Shown here piece after piece: positions 1-9,210 of a stretch of 64,000 bases of DNA. How positions within the stretch are numbered: the first letter of the stretch is position 1; each line of letters opens with the position of its first letter. The DNA comes from Sphingomonas corticis (lineage in GTDB: Bacteria; Pseudomonadota; Alphaproteobacteria; Sphingomonadales; Sphingomonadaceae), in the NCBI RefSeq assembly GCF_012035195.1, contig NZ_JAAVJH010000005.1, positions 186,001 to 250,000 of the forward strand, given 5' to 3'. Made by a program: the position numbers and the translations under genes. Under the pieces are notes generated by a model that worked only from the letters and a program-made list of their open reading frames with translations, had not been told where the DNA came from and searched no databases.

Positions 1-2
1 TG

Positions 3-254
3 GCGGACGGATCGGCGCGCCTGCCCTTCCACGTGACGGAGGCGGCCGCGATCCCCGGCCTGCGCGCGGCGGACCGGCGTGCCGCGACGCTGCGACTGGC
101 GGCGATGCCCGGCGACCCCACGCCGGCCGCGGCGGCGCCCGCGCCGATCCCCGGCGCGTCCTGGCCCTGGCTGCTCGCCTTCCTCGCCGTCGCCGCCGCT
201 TTGTGGTGGTTCGAACGGCGGGGGCGTGGGGCGATAAGCGTCGAGAAACGTTGA
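3..254 (+). CDS. 3' end of a membrane protein (partial, enters from the left edge)
   Basis: The frame is open from the window edge to a TGA at 252-254, so this is the end of a gene that starts outside the window. The visible 83 residues are Ala/Pro-rich and end with one hydrophobic segment (about WPWLLAFLAVAAALWWF) followed by a basic tail, typical of a C-terminal membrane anchor with the tail in the cytoplasm. This arrangement occurs in BatA/VWA-type membrane proteins, but nothing diagnostic is visible here, so no function is assigned. Confidence 0.55.
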   Translation, partial: ADGSARLPFHVTEAAAIPGLRAADRRAATLRLAAMPGDPTPAAAAPAPIPGASWPWLLAFLAVAAALWWFERRGRGAISVEKR

Positions 255-320
255 AGTGCCGCCGGCGAGTGCTATGCTTCGGCCGGATCGCGCAGGACGA
301 GCCATGAGCGGGATTGATCC

Positions 321-2195
321 ATGAACTGGCCGACCGGATCGAGCGAGATGGCGCGGCGTGTGCGCGAGCACGATTGGGCCGCCACGTCGATGGGGCCGAT
401 CGATCGCTGGCCCGTCCCGCTGAAGGCGATGGTCGACGTCATGCTCGCCGCGCGCCAGCCGGTCTACATCGGCTGGGGCGACGAGGTGTTGTCGCTCTAC
501 AACGACAGCTACCTGCCGATCCTGGGCGACAAGCACCCCCACGCGCTGGGCCTCCCGTTCGCCGCGGTGTGGCCGGAAAAGGACCAGCGCGTGATGCTCG
601 CCGCGGTCATGGCGGGCGAGTCGCACCTGCTCGTCGACCAGCCCTTTGCGCTGACCGGCCGGCCGGGGCGGCCGATGAGCTGGTTCACCTTCAGCTGGAC
701 GCCGGTGCGGCTGGAGGACGGCTCGATCGGCGGTTTCATCTCCTTCGCGACGGAGACCACGGAGGAGGTGCTGTCGCGCCGCTCGCTGGAGGAGAGCGAG
801 GAGCGGCTTCGGCTGGCCACCGAAGTGACCGACCTCGGCATCTTCGACTGGAACCTGGCCAGCGGCGATGTGGAGGCGAACGACCGCTTCCGCGCGCTGT
901 TCCAGCAGCCCGCCGAGGGCACCCTGCGCGCCGACAGGATCCTGGAGGGCATCGTCCATCCCGACGATCTCGCGCAGGTCCGGCAGCTGATCGCGGATGC
1001 CTGCGATCCCGCCGGGCCCGGCCGCTACGCGTTCGAGCATCGCATCCGGACGCCCGCGGGCGAGCGCTGGATCCTCACCTCCGCGCAGGTCCGCTTCGAC
1101 ACCGTGGACGGCGAGCGCCGGGCGGTGCGGATCGTCGGCAACGACCTCGACATCACCGAACGCAAGCATGCCGAGGACGCGGTGCGCGAGAGCGAGCATC
1201 GGCTGCAGACGCTGGTGGAAGGCATTCCGCAACTCGTCTGGCGTGCCGTGGACGGCGGCGAGTGGACGTGGTGCAGCCCGCAATGGTCCGAGTACACCGG
1301 GCAGACGCAGGCCGATTGCGTCGGCCACGGCTGGCTGGAGGCGCTGCATCCCGACGATCGGGAGGGCGCGCTGCGTTTCTGGTCGGAAGCGGTGCGCGCG
1401 GGCGAACTCGAGATGGACGGCCGGCTGCGCAATGCGTCGGACGGTACCTACCATTGGTTCCAGACCCGCGCGACGCCGGTGCGCGACCGGCGCGGCCGCA
1501 TTGTCGAGTGGCTGGGCACCTCCACCGACATCGACGACCTCCGTCGGCTCCAGCAGCGGCAGGAATCGCTGCTGGCGGAATTGCAGCACCGTGTCCGCAA
1601 CATCCTGACGGTGGTGCGGTCGGTGCTGAACCGCACGGCGGAGCGCAGCATCGACGTGGACGACCTGCTGGATCATTTCCGCGGGCGGCTGGACGCGCTG
1701 GCGCGCACGCAGGTGGTCGTCGCGCAGAGCGTGGCGGGCACCGTCGACCTGGAGAATCTGATCCGGGACGAGCTGCTCAGCGTGGGCGTCAGCGACGGGC
1801 CGGGCAGCGGCGTCACCCTGTCCGGACCGGACGTGGAGCTGCCGGTGGATGCGGTGGCGTCAATCGGACTCGCCATCCATGAGCTGACAACCAACGCGTT
1901 GAAATATGGCGCTTTGAAAACGCCGAGCGCGACGCTCGACATTCGCTGGTTCGTTAACATGGATGGTAGAGGTTCCCGTGTCCTGAACCTTACATGGACG
2001 GAAAAAGGGGTCCCGGTCGTGCCGGTCCCGCCGCGAGAAGGGTTTGGACGCGAATTGATCGAACACGCTCTGCCATACCGCCTCGGCGCCGTCACCGACT
2101 TTGCGTTCCGCGGCGGCGGGGTGTGCTGCGACATCCGCGTGCCGTTGCCGGCCGAAGGCCAGGTGCCGGACGCGCTGATGGGACGGCTGCTGTGA
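321..2195 (+). CDS. HWE-family sensor histidine kinase with multiple PAS domains
   Basis: A 624-residue soluble sensor kinase with no membrane segment. Residues about 20-150 form a PAS-like domain of the type often first in HWE kinases, followed by two more PAS/PAC units (about 160-285 and 290-405). The kinase core begins with the H-box ELQHRVRN (phospho-acceptor His423). The N-box is HELTTNALKYGAL (His520), and the W-x-E motif of the HWE family is present as LTWTEKG. It should autophosphorylate and pass phosphate to a receiver, most simply the one encoded by the overlapping next gene. Many HWE kinases sense light or general stress; the signal here is unknown. The start at 321 was chosen because it opens the full PAS region; the ribosome binding site is weak. 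Confidence 0.9.
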   Translation: MNWPTGSSEMARRVREHDWAATSMGPIDRWPVPLKAMVDVMLAARQPVYIGWGDEVLSLYNDSYLPILGDKHPHALGLPFAAVWPEKDQRVMLAAVMAGESHLLVDQPFALTGRPGRPMSWFTFSWTPVRLEDGSIGGFISFATETTEEVLSRRSLEESEERLRLATEVTDLGIFDWNLASGDVEANDRFRALFQQPAEGTLRADRILEGIVHPDDLAQVRQLIADACDPAGPGRYAFEHRIRTPAGERWILTSAQVRFDTVDGERRAVRIVGNDLDITERKHAEDAVRESEHRLQTLVEGIPQLVWRAVDGGEWTWCSPQWSEYTGQTQADCVGHGWLEALHPDDREGALRFWSEAVRAGELEMDGRLRNASDGTYHWFQTRATPVRDRRGRIVEWLGTSTDIDDLRRLQQRQESLLAELQHRVRNILTVVRSVLNRTAERSIDVDDLLDHFRGRLDALARTQVVVAQSVAGTVDLENLIRDELLSVGVSDGPGSGVTLSGPDVELPVDAVASIGLAIHELTTNALKYGALKTPSATLDIRWFVNMDGRGSRVLNLTWTEKGVPVVPVPPREGFGRELIEHALPYRLGAVTDFAFRGGGVCCDIRVPLPAEGQVPDALMGRLL

Positions 2196-2590
2196 GCGCG
2201 CCGGGCGCGAGCGGCGGTGCCCCCATCACGGGGCAGCGCATCCTGATCGTCGAGGACGAATATTTCATCGCGGCCGACCTGCGCCGCGCGCTCGATCAGG
2301 CGGGTGCCACCGTCGTGGGGCCGGTCGGCGAGGTGGGTGCCGCACTGCGACTGGTGGAGATGGAGGCGCTCGACATGGCGCTGCTCGACGTCAACCTGGC
2401 GGGGGAGGCATCCTATTCGGTAGCGGAGGCGTTGGAACGTCGGGGCGTGCCGGTGCTCTTTCTGACCGGCTACGACGCATGGTCGATGCCCGAACGCTAC
2501 CGCGCGGCACCGCGGATGGCCAAACCCTTCGTCGCCGACGCGCTGGTCGCTCTCGCCGGAGACCTGGTCAAGCGAGGACATCCGTCATGA
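2192..2590 (+). CDS. Single-domain response regulator (receiver)
   Basis: A 132-residue protein made only of a receiver domain. The acidic pocket is VEDE (about 20-23), the phospho-acceptor is Asp66 in LLDVN, and the conserved Thr92 (LTGYD) and Lys111 (AKPF) are present. There is no output domain, so it acts through a partner or as a phosphate sink. The start is a GTG that overlaps the kinase stop by four bases (GTGA), and its own stop overlaps the next start by four bases (ATGA), so all three genes are probably translationally coupled. It is the obvious phosphorylation partner of the upstream HWE kinase. Confidence 0.88.
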   Translation: MSAPGASGGAPITGQRILIVEDEYFIAADLRRALDQAGATVVGPVGEVGAALRLVEMEALDMALLDVNLAGEASYSVAEALERRGVPVLFLTGYDAWSMPERYRAAPRMAKPFVADALVALAGDLVKRGHPS

Positions 2591-3303
2591 TCGCCGAAGA
2601 TTATCGCCACATCGACGCGCCGGCGCTGCGCCGGCTGGAAGCGCTGGCACCGCTCGACCAGACCGCCAGGCAGGCGCTGCAGGCGGCGATCGCCCGATCG
2701 CGCAAGATCGCCCCGCGCCGCGAGCTGATGATCGAGGGGCGCGAGGTAAAGGAGACGCTGCTGGTCGTGCGCGGCTGGGCGGCGCGCATCCGTATCCTCG
2801 GCGACGGCCGTCGCCAGATCATGAATTTCACGCTGCCCGGCGATCTCGTCGGCCTGTGCGGGCAGGAGAACCCCGTCTCCTCCGCCACGATCATCGCGAT
2901 GACCCCGGTGGCGGTCTGCACCGCGCCCGACATCGCGGCTGCCCCCGCGCTGGCGCAGGCCTATGCCGTCAGCCGCGCGCGCGAGGAGGCGTATCTGCTG
3001 GCGCAGATCGCACGGCTGGGCCGGTTGAACGCGCACGAGCGGATCGCCGACCTGTTCCTCGAACTGCTGGAGCGCCTGGAGTTTGCCGGGCTCGCCAGCC
3101 ACGGCCGCTTCGTCCTTCCGCTGACGCAGGAGGTGCTGGCGGACGCGCTCGGACTCACCGCCGTCCACGTCAACCGGATGCTCCAACAGGCTCGCCGCGC
3201 GGGCGAGCTCAGCTGGCAGTCGAAGGAGCTGGTGATCCACGATCCCGCCGCGCTGGCCCGCCAGGTCGGCCGTGCGCCGGTGCGGGTGACCGCCGCCGGC
3301 TAG
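2587..3303 (+). CDS. Crp/Fnr-family transcriptional regulator
   Basis: A 238-residue regulator with an N-terminal cyclic-nucleotide-type beta-roll (about 25-140, including LMIEGREVKETLLVV and the PGDLVGLCG turn), a long dimerisation helix, and a C-terminal winged helix (about 165-225) with the recognition segment LTQEVLADALGLTAVHVNRML. No Fnr-type N-terminal cysteine cluster is visible, so an Fe-S oxygen sensor is unlikely. The ATG at 2587 overlaps the receiver stop by four bases. The three-gene arrangement suggests the two-component pair and this regulator serve one response, though the ligand is unknown. Confidence 0.87.
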   Translation: MIAEDYRHIDAPALRRLEALAPLDQTARQALQAAIARSRKIAPRRELMIEGREVKETLLVVRGWAARIRILGDGRRQIMNFTLPGDLVGLCGQENPVSSATIIAMTPVAVCTAPDIAAAPALAQAYAVSRAREEAYLLAQIARLGRLNAHERIADLFLELLERLEFAGLASHGRFVLPLTQEVLADALGLTAVHVNRMLQQARRAGELSWQSKELVIHDPAALARQVGRAPVRVTAAG

Positions 3304-3316
3304 ACGCGATCTCGAC

Positions 3317-3350
3317 CCGTTCGTCCCGAGAGAAGTCTAAGGACGTGTCC
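3317..3350. repeat. Degenerate half copy of repeat family A
   Basis: Begins with CCGTTCGTCCCGAG and continues as a decayed version of the family A arm (CCGTTCG...GAGCGAAGTCGA). It sits between the convergent Crp-family gene and the small minus-strand gene. No matching right arm is seen nearby. Confidence 0.45.
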
Positions 3351-3372
3351 GGGGCGGGGCGGGTTCCTCCGC

Positions 3373-3549
3373 TCACCGTTCCCGCGCGGAGGCCATCTGC
3401 GCGCGCGCCAGGACGCCCAGCGCGCGCCGGTCATACTCCTCCGCGAGCAGGTGGTGGATCCGCGCGACGCCGTGGTCGTGGCATCGCGCGGCGCGGGCCC
3501 GTTCCTGGCGTGCCCGCTGTTGCAGATAGTCCTGCTCGCCCTGTGACAT
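3373..3549 (-). CDS. Small hypothetical protein, charged helical
   Basis: A 58-residue Arg/Glu/His-rich protein starting MSQGEQDYLQQRARQ and predicted to be one long helix. The ATG at 3549 is preferred because GAGGGC lies six bases upstream; an in-frame ATG at 3606 has no ribosome binding site. Proteins of this pattern (Y-x-x-R-x-x-x-E near the start, LAEEY-x-R later) recur in sphingomonad genomes as unassigned small proteins; this is from general familiarity, not a search. It is the last gene of the minus-strand stress-type cluster, 72 bases after the SDR gene. Confidence 0.6.
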   Translation of the reverse strand: MSQGEQDYLQQRARQERARAARCHDHGVARIHHLLAEEYDRRALGVLARAQMASARER

Positions 3550-3621
3550 GAGATCGCCCTCGTCCGGCAGAACTCCGGTGTGGTCCTTCGCGAGCGCGGC
3601 TTCCATCACATGGTTTAGCGG

Positions 3622-4380
3622 TCAGTCGCTGCCCGACCCCGGCTCCGCCATGCGCCGGTGCATCTCCGCCGTCACCTTCTCGGGCAGGACGTGCGCCGCC
3701 GCCGCCTGCAGCTTGTTCTTCAGCCCGTGGACCACGTCGCCGCGGCCGGACATCAGCGCGTCCCACCCGGTCTTCGCGACCGCCGCGGGATCGTCCTTCT
3801 CGCTGGTGCCGACGTTCGTGTCGTCCATGCCGGCGCGGCGGAAGAACTCGGTGTCCGTCGGCCCAGGCATCAGCGTGGTGATGGTGATGCCGTCGCGATC
3901 GGACAATTCGGCGCGGATCGCGTCGACGAAGCTGTCCACGAACGCCTTGGAGCCGTTGTACACGGCCTGGTACGTGCCGGGCATGAAGCCGGCGATGGAG
4001 CCCGTCACCAGCACCTTGCCGTCGTTGCGCGCCGCCATTTCCTTCAGCACGCGCTGGAGCAGGTAGACCGTGCCGGTGATGTTCGTCTCCACCACGTGGC
4101 GCCACTCGTCGACCGGCTGGTCCAGGAACGCGTGGCCCAGGCCCCGGCCCGCGTTGGCGCACAGCAGGTCCACCTGCCGCCCCGCTGCCGCCTCGACCAG
4201 GCGGTCGACCGCGTCGGTGGTGGAGAGGTCCAGTTCGATCGTCTGCGCCCCCGCGGGCACGTCGGTGAAGGGCGTGTCCGCCGCCAGCAGCAGGTCGTAG
4301 CCTTCCGCCGCCGCCAGCTTCGCCAGCTCGGCACCGATGCCGGTCGAGGCGCCGGTGATGATCGCGAATTTTCGTGCCAT
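3622..4380 (-). CDS. SDR-family NAD(P)-dependent oxidoreductase
   Basis: A 252-residue classical short-chain dehydrogenase. The cofactor motif TGASTGIG is at 9-16, NAG at 76-78, the catalytic Ser at 128 (GSIAG), and the Tyr-x-x-x-Lys pair at Tyr141/Lys145 (YNGSK). Substrate cannot be read from sequence. It follows the zinc alcohol dehydrogenase by 12 bases, so it is probably in the same transcript and may act on related alcohol/aldehyde substrates under stress. Confidence 0.88.
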   Translation of the reverse strand: MARKFAIITGASTGIGAELAKLAAAEGYDLLLAADTPFTDVPAGAQTIELDLSTTDAVDRLVEAAAGRQVDLLCANAGRGLGHAFLDQPVDEWRHVVETNITGTVYLLQRVLKEMAARNDGKVLVTGSIAGFMPGTYQAVYNGSKAFVDSFVDAIRAELSDRDGITITTLMPGPTDTEFFRRAGMDDTNVGTSEKDDPAAVAKTGWDALMSGRGDVVHGLKNKLQAAAAHVLPEKVTAEMHRRMAEPGSGSD

Positions 4381-4392
4381 GTGCGTATCCTC

Positions 4393-5571
4393 TCAGGCAG
4401 TGCCGGGCTTCAGGACGACCTTGGTCACATTGTCCTGATCGTCGTGGAACATCTTGTAACCTTGCGGCCCTTCCTCCAGCGCCATGCGGTGCGAGATGAG
4501 GAAGGTGGTGTCGATCTTGCCCTCCATGATCGCGGCGAGCAGGCCGGGCATGTAGTGCTGGACGTGGGTCTGGCCCGTCTTCAGCGTCAGACCCTTCTCC
4601 ATGAAGGCGCCGAGCGGCCACTTGTCGACGAAGCCGCCGTACACCGCGGGCATCGACACGCGCCCGCCCTTGCGGCACGCCAGGATGGCCTGCCGGTTGG
4701 CATGCGCGCGGTCGGTGCCCAGAAAGGTGGAGACCTTGATCTGGTCGATCACGTTGTCGCCGAAGAAGCCGTGCGCCTCCAGCCCGACGCTGTCGATGCA
4801 GGCGTCCGGTCCGATGCCGCCGGTCATCTGCATCAGCGCGTCGTAGACCGCGGTCTCCTCGTAGTTGATCGTCTCCGCGCCGAACCGCTTGGCGAGCGCC
4901 AGCCGGTTGGGAAAATGGTCGATCGCGATCACGCGCTCGGCACCCATCAGGAATGCGGACTGCACGGCGAACAGGCCGACCGGCCCGCATCCCCACACGG
5001 CGACGATATCGCCGGGCTCGATCTCCGCATTCTCCGCCGCCATCCAGCCGGTCGGCAGGATATCGCTGAGGAACAGCACCTTCTCGTCGTCCACGCCGTC
5101 CGGCACCACGATCGGGCCGACGTCGCTGAACGGCACGCGGACATATTCCGCCTGGCCGCCGGCGTATCCGCCGGTCATGTGGCTGTAGCCGAACAGGCCC
5201 GACATCGGCTGGCCGTACAGCGTCTGCGCGATGTCCTGGTTGTCGGCGGGCAGGCCGTTGTCGCAGGCCGAATATTGGTGCTTTCCGCAATGGTAGCAGC
5301 TGCCGCACGAAATGGTGAACGGCACCACCACGCGCTGACCCTTCTTCAGCGTCGACTTCGCGCCGGTCTCCACCACCTCGCCCATGAATTCGTGGCCCAG
5401 GATGTCGCCCGACTTCATCGTGGGGATGTAACCGTCGTACAGGTGCAGGTCGGAACCGCAGATCGCGGTCGAGGTGACGCGGATGATGGCGTCGCGCGGG
5501 TTCAGGATCTCGGGATCGTCGACGTTGTCGACGCGCACGTCGTGCTTCCCGTGCCAGGCGATCGCCTTCAT
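4393..5571 (-). CDS. Zinc-dependent alcohol/formaldehyde-type dehydrogenase
   Basis: A 392-residue medium-chain dehydrogenase. Catalytic zinc ligands are visible as Cys38 (ICGSDLHLY) and His60-Glu61 (GHEFMGEVV). Four structural-zinc cysteines occur at 89, 92, 95 and 103. A Rossmann motif ([12 protein letters not shown]) lies near residue 190. The long form with a central insertion resembles glutathione-independent formaldehyde dehydrogenase-like enzymes rather than simple ethanol dehydrogenases. Its start overlaps the stop of the upstream SRPBCC gene by four bases (ATGA), so the pair is translationally coupled. The exact substrate is inferred, not shown. Confidence 0.88.
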   Translation of the reverse strand: MKAIAWHGKHDVRVDNVDDPEILNPRDAIIRVTSTAICGSDLHLYDGYIPTMKSGDILGHEFMGEVVETGAKSTLKKGQRVVVPFTISCGSCYHCGKHQYSACDNGLPADNQDIAQTLYGQPMSGLFGYSHMTGGYAGGQAEYVRVPFSDVGPIVVPDGVDDEKVLFLSDILPTGWMAAENAEIEPGDIVAVWGCGPVGLFAVQSAFLMGAERVIAIDHFPNRLALAKRFGAETINYEETAVYDALMQMTGGIGPDACIDSVGLEAHGFFGDNVIDQIKVSTFLGTDRAHANRQAILACRKGGRVSMPAVYGGFVDKWPLGAFMEKGLTLKTGQTHVQHYMPGLLAAIMEGKIDTTFLISHRMALEEGPQGYKMFHDDQDNVTKVVLKPGTA

Positions 5572-6092
5572 GCGTCTCTCTCCTCGTGCTCGCGCCGGTT
5601 GCGCGCGCCGGTGGCGATCTCACCGGTTTCCATCAGCTGCTTGAAGCGGCGCAGGTCGCGCCGCGCCTGGATGGCGGGTTCGCGCTGGAACAGCTTGGCG
5701 ATCACCTTGCCGACGATGCCCGCGGGGGGATCGTAGTCGATCGTCGCCGTCACCACGGTGCCGCGCTGCCCGGCATCGCGGAATTCCACCCGTCCGCTGT
5801 TGGGCACGTCGGCGCCGTCGCCGGAAACCCATGCGATCAGCGCGCCGGGATCGTCCTCGGTGACGATCGCGTCCCACTCGACGGTACTCCCCGCAGGCGC
5901 CTTCACGACCCAGTGCGAGCGCTTCTCGTCGATCACCTCGATCCGCTCGACATTCTCCATGAAAGTCGCGAGCTTCGCGAAGTCGCGCCAATATGCGTAC
6001 AGCTCGGCGCGCGGGCGGTTGATGGTGACGGCGCGCGCGATCGGCGCGTCGCCGTCTCTCGATGCGCTCTTCGGCGCGTCGTCGCTCGCCAT
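5568..6092 (-). CDS. SRPBCC-fold (polyketide cyclase/START-like) protein
   Basis: A 174-residue protein with a START/SRPBCC pattern: the opening strand [19 protein letters not shown] (about 22-40), the helix [10 protein letters not shown], then alternating strands [18 protein letters not shown] and [13 protein letters not shown]. Such proteins bind hydrophobic ligands, but no catalytic residues can be assigned. It lies three bases after the YciE-like gene and overlaps the dehydrogenase, so it is a middle gene of the operon. Homologues near stress genes are usually annotated only as cyclase/dehydrase-like. Confidence 0.8.
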   Translation of the reverse strand: MASDDAPKSASRDGDAPIARAVTINRPRAELYAYWRDFAKLATFMENVERIEVIDEKRSHWVVKAPAGSTVEWDAIVTEDDPGALIAWVSGDGADVPNSGRVEFRDAGQRGTVVTATIDYDPPAGIVGKVIAKLFQREPAIQARRDLRRFKQLMETGEIATGARNRREHEERDA

Positions 6093-6095
6093 GGC

Positions 6096-6614
6096 TCAGG
6101 CGGGCTCGGCGGTTTTCGCGCGCGTGTTGGCCTTGGTCTCGGCCATCTGCGTCAGCTTGTCGTCCGTGGCCTTTTCCTCCGCCAGCGTCTCCTCCAGCAC
6201 CGCGGCGCAATCGTCGCGGCCCAGTTCGCGCGCCCAGGCGATCAGCGTGCCGTAGCGGGTGATCTCGTAATGCTCGACCGCCTGGGCCGCCGCGATCAGC
6301 GCGGCGTCCAGCACCGCCTTGTCGCTGATCTCGCCCGCCACCTCGTTGGCTTCCTTGATGATGCCGTCGATCGCGGGGCAGGTGACGGCCTTGGGCGTCT
6401 GCCCGTGCATCTCGAACACGCGCTCGAGCCGCGCGATCTGCCCTTCCGTCTCACGCAGGTGAGTCTCGAATCCCTGCTTCAGCGAGGGGTCGGTCGCCTT
6501 GTCGATCATCTTCGGCAGCGCCTTCGTGATCTGATGCTCGGCGTAGTAGATGTCCTGCAGCGTGTGGACGAACAGGTCGTCCAGCGTCGCGATATCCTTG
6601 GTGAAGAGGCCCAT
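6096..6614 (-). CDS. YciE/YciF-like ferritin-fold stress protein (DUF892)
   Basis: A 172-residue all-helical protein starting MGLFTKDIATLDDLFVHTL, the hallmark of the DUF892 (YciE/YciF) family. Glu/His positions expected for a ferritin-like diiron site are present (YYAEHQ, LRETEGQ, EHYEI). The start at 6614 follows GGAAAGGACAAGGCG; longer upstream extensions lack family similarity. Family members are induced by osmotic and general stress. It is the first gene of a minus-strand operon running to the SDR gene, and an EcfG-like promoter candidate lies upstream (6675-6699). Confidence 0.88.
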   Translation of the reverse strand: MGLFTKDIATLDDLFVHTLQDIYYAEHQITKALPKMIDKATDPSLKQGFETHLRETEGQIARLERVFEMHGQTPKAVTCPAIDGIIKEANEVAGEISDKAVLDAALIAAAQAVEHYEITRYGTLIAWARELGRDDCAAVLEETLAEEKATDDKLTQMAETKANTRAKTAEPA

Positions 6615-6674
6615 CGCCTTGTCCTTTCCATGCGGGAGGAAGGCGCCGACCAACGGCCGGCAGCTGTCGCGAAG

Positions 6675-6699
6675 AACGTGCCCGCGCCGCGCCGGTTTC
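6675..6699 (-). promoter_or_regulatory. EcfG-like promoter candidate upstream of the YciE-like operon
   Basis: On the minus strand the sequence reads GAAAC, 16 bases, CGTT. This is one base away from the alphaproteobacterial general-stress consensus GGAAC-N16/17-CGTT, and lies about 60 bases before the start at 6614. The mismatch in the -35 box keeps the call tentative. Confidence 0.4.
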
Positions 6700-6720
6700 G
6701 GAAAAACAGGGTGATCTACG

Positions 6721-9126
6721 TCAGTTGGGGGTGGAACGAGGCACGATGTCAATGCCCGGTCCCAGCCCCGGCCCAGTCGCCAGCTCCAGCCTTTGCGGCA
6801 CCGTGCCGATGTCGATCCCCTCCTCGCGGAAGCGGTGGAGCAGTGCCAGGAACACGTTGGAGCGCGCGCCATAGGCGTCGCGCGGGGATGCGACATGGGC
6901 GAAGCAGTTGAACAGGATGCGCCCGTCGGTGATCGCGTCGACGAACGCGGCGGGAGCCGGCTCCGCCAGCACCGCGGCCTCGGCCTCGAACGCGTCCAGC
7001 ACGATCCGCCGCACCTTCTGCGCGTCCTCGTCCAGCGGAACGGAGAACTGGATCTGGATGCGGCCCAGCGGCATCGCCAGCGTCTTGTTCAGCACCGATT
7101 TCGTGATGAGCTCCGAATTGGGCACGATCAGCGTGGAATGGTCGGCGAGCGCGATCTCCGTAGAGCGCACGCTGATCCGCTTCACGTCGCCTTCGTCGGT
7201 CCCGACGCGGATCCAGTCGCCGATCTTGATCGGCCGTTCGGTCAGCAGGATCAGGCCGGAGACGAAGTTGGACGTGATCGCCTGCAGGCCGAAGCCAATG
7301 CCGACCGACAGCGCGGAGAGCAGCAGCGCGATCCGCTCCACTCCGATGCCGAGCGAGGCGAGCGACCAGATGACGGCCAGCGCGATTCCGACGTAACGCG
7401 CGATCAGGCCCACCGAATTGCGTCCCGACCCGTCGAGGTCGGTGGCGGGAAGGTAGCGCTTCTCCAGCCAGCCCATGAAGCCGCGCACCAGCGCGAGACC
7501 GATGACCAGCACCGCCACCGATCGCAGGATCGCGCCCGGCGAGATCGCGATCCCGCCCACCTCCACCCCCTGCGCGAAGCTGCCCAGACGGCCGAAGATG
7601 CCGCCGACCCCGCCCGCGCCGAACGGGCTGAGCAGCAGCCCCAGCGACAGCAGCACCAGCGCCAGGCGCAACGTGGCGGACAGCAGGAGGCCGAACTGGT
7701 CGACCAGGCTGGGGCGCAGGCCCAGGCCGCGGACCAGCGCCTGCCCGACGCGGCTGTCGCGCTGGAACAGGCTGGTCGCCACGTCGTCCGCCGCGTGCAT
7801 CAGCAGGAACAGCGCCGAGGCCAGGATCACCGTCCACACGATCACCCGCGCGACGAAGATGCTGAGTCCGATGTACCCCGCCAGCAACGCAATCGCCGCC
7901 GCGCCGACCAGCAGCCACGCCACCAGCGTCACCGCGCCCAGCCCCGCGCTGGTGGTCAGGCTGCCGGCATCCTCCGCCGCGGCGCGCTCGACGCGCAGGC
8001 GGCCCAGCAGCAGCAGGAACCAGCCGATCAGCAGCAGGTGGAGCAGCGCCTCGATCGCCTGCGTCGCCACCATCGCCGCCTGGCTGGCGCCCACCGCGGC
8101 GTTGAACGCGTCGATCAGGATGCTGGCGAAGGCGAGCGCGGCCAGCATCCACGACAGCGGGCGCACGCGCGTCGCCGTCTCGTCGGCGATCGGCGCGATC
8201 CGCCACGACGGCTGGCTGCGCATCAGCACCGCGCCGAACACCGCGCCGACGAAGGCGGCGAAGCCGGTCGCGGTGACCAGTCCGTCCAGCAGCGCGCTCC
8301 ACCGCTCCGGCAGCAGGCCGGCCCAGCGGAACCCCTGCACCAGCGCCAGCGCGGCGAGCAGCGGCGTGACGGTGCCCACCGTCACGCTGAAGATCGCGAA
8401 GGCCGACCGCCGCACCCGATGCCCCGGCGTGCTGCCGATCAGGTAGCGCTGGCCGATGCGCCGCCCCGCCGCCCGTACGGGAAAGAGCAGCGCCACCGCC
8501 AGCACGACGCCGAGCAGCGCCTGCCACGGCGGCGCGCCGCGCCACTGCAGCACCACCTGCGCGCTGCCGTCGCGCAGGAACACGTCGATGCGGCGCCAGT
8601 CTCGCGGCACCGCGCGCACCACCGCCTGCCAGAACGCAGGAGTGATCGGCGAGGCGACGCGGGTGGACAGCGTCTGGTTGAGTTGCTCGGCCTGTCCGCG
8701 GGCGATCTCGTCCAGCAGCTGCTGTGCCTCGACGTCGGCGAGGCGACCGCGCTTGGTCGCGGCGTCCAGCGCCGCACGCTCCGCGGCGAGCCGCTGGCGC
8801 TGGGCGCGGATCTCGGGCTCTTCCGTGGTGCCCGCGGTGACGGGCCCGAGCCCCGCGATCCGCGCCTCCACCAGCGCGAGTTGCTCGGCGATGTCGGCGG
8901 CGGCGCCGCGGGCGGCCTGCTGCGCGGCGGCGGCCTTCGTCCGCAGCGCGGTGCGGGCGTCGGCGTCGACCCGGCCGTCGAGCGCCCGGTCGACCGCGCG
9001 AAGATCGCCCTCCGCCTGCGCCAGCGAGCGCGTGGTCTCGGCCGGCGGCGTCTGCGCGGCGGCCGGCGGACCGGCCAGCAGCAACGCGAGGAACAGGCAG
9101 GCGAGGAAGGGCAGGCGGGGGAGCAT
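6721..9126 (-). CDS. Large MscS-family mechanosensitive channel with periplasmic DUF3772 region
   Basis: An 801-residue inner-membrane protein. A signal peptide ending around AAAQ (about 25) is followed by a helical, coiled-coil-like periplasmic region (about 30-140) and an AFWQAVVRAVPRDWRR segment typical of DUF3772 MscS proteins. Multiple membrane helices run from about 200 to 590, ending with the MscS pore-lining helix and beta domain (FVSGLILLTERPIKIGDW, about 630-650). It should act as a tension-gated channel that releases solutes on hypo-osmotic shock. It is much longer than E. coli MscS (286 aa), matching the large MscK/YbdG-type class. It ends about 105 bases before the YciE-like gene. 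Confidence 0.9.
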   Translation of the reverse strand: MLPRLPFLACLFLALLLAGPPAAAQTPPAETTRSLAQAEGDLRAVDRALDGRVDADARTALRTKAAAAQQAARGAAADIAEQLALVEARIAGLGPVTAGTTEEPEIRAQRQRLAAERAALDAATKRGRLADVEAQQLLDEIARGQAEQLNQTLSTRVASPITPAFWQAVVRAVPRDWRRIDVFLRDGSAQVVLQWRGAPPWQALLGVVLAVALLFPVRAAGRRIGQRYLIGSTPGHRVRRSAFAIFSVTVGTVTPLLAALALVQGFRWAGLLPERWSALLDGLVTATGFAAFVGAVFGAVLMRSQPSWRIAPIADETATRVRPLSWMLAALAFASILIDAFNAAVGASQAAMVATQAIEALLHLLLIGWFLLLLGRLRVERAAAEDAGSLTTSAGLGAVTLVAWLLVGAAAIALLAGYIGLSIFVARVIVWTVILASALFLLMHAADDVATSLFQRDSRVGQALVRGLGLRPSLVDQFGLLLSATLRLALVLLSLGLLLSPFGAGGVGGIFGRLGSFAQGVEVGGIAISPGAILRSVAVLVIGLALVRGFMGWLEKRYLPATDLDGSGRNSVGLIARYVGIALAVIWSLASLGIGVERIALLLSALSVGIGFGLQAITSNFVSGLILLTERPIKIGDWIRVGTDEGDVKRISVRSTEIALADHSTLIVPNSELITKSVLNKTLAMPLGRIQIQFSVPLDEDAQKVRRIVLDAFEAEAAVLAEPAPAAFVDAITDGRILFNCFAHVASPRDAYGARSNVFLALLHRFREEGIDIGTVPQRLELATGPGLGPGIDIVPRSTPN

Positions 9127-9210
9127 CGCGTGACGTTAACGCGCGAGCCCCGATTGGGCTACGTTACCGGAACGGGGCGGGACGGACGCCGCGTGGCGTC
9201 CGCGATCGGA

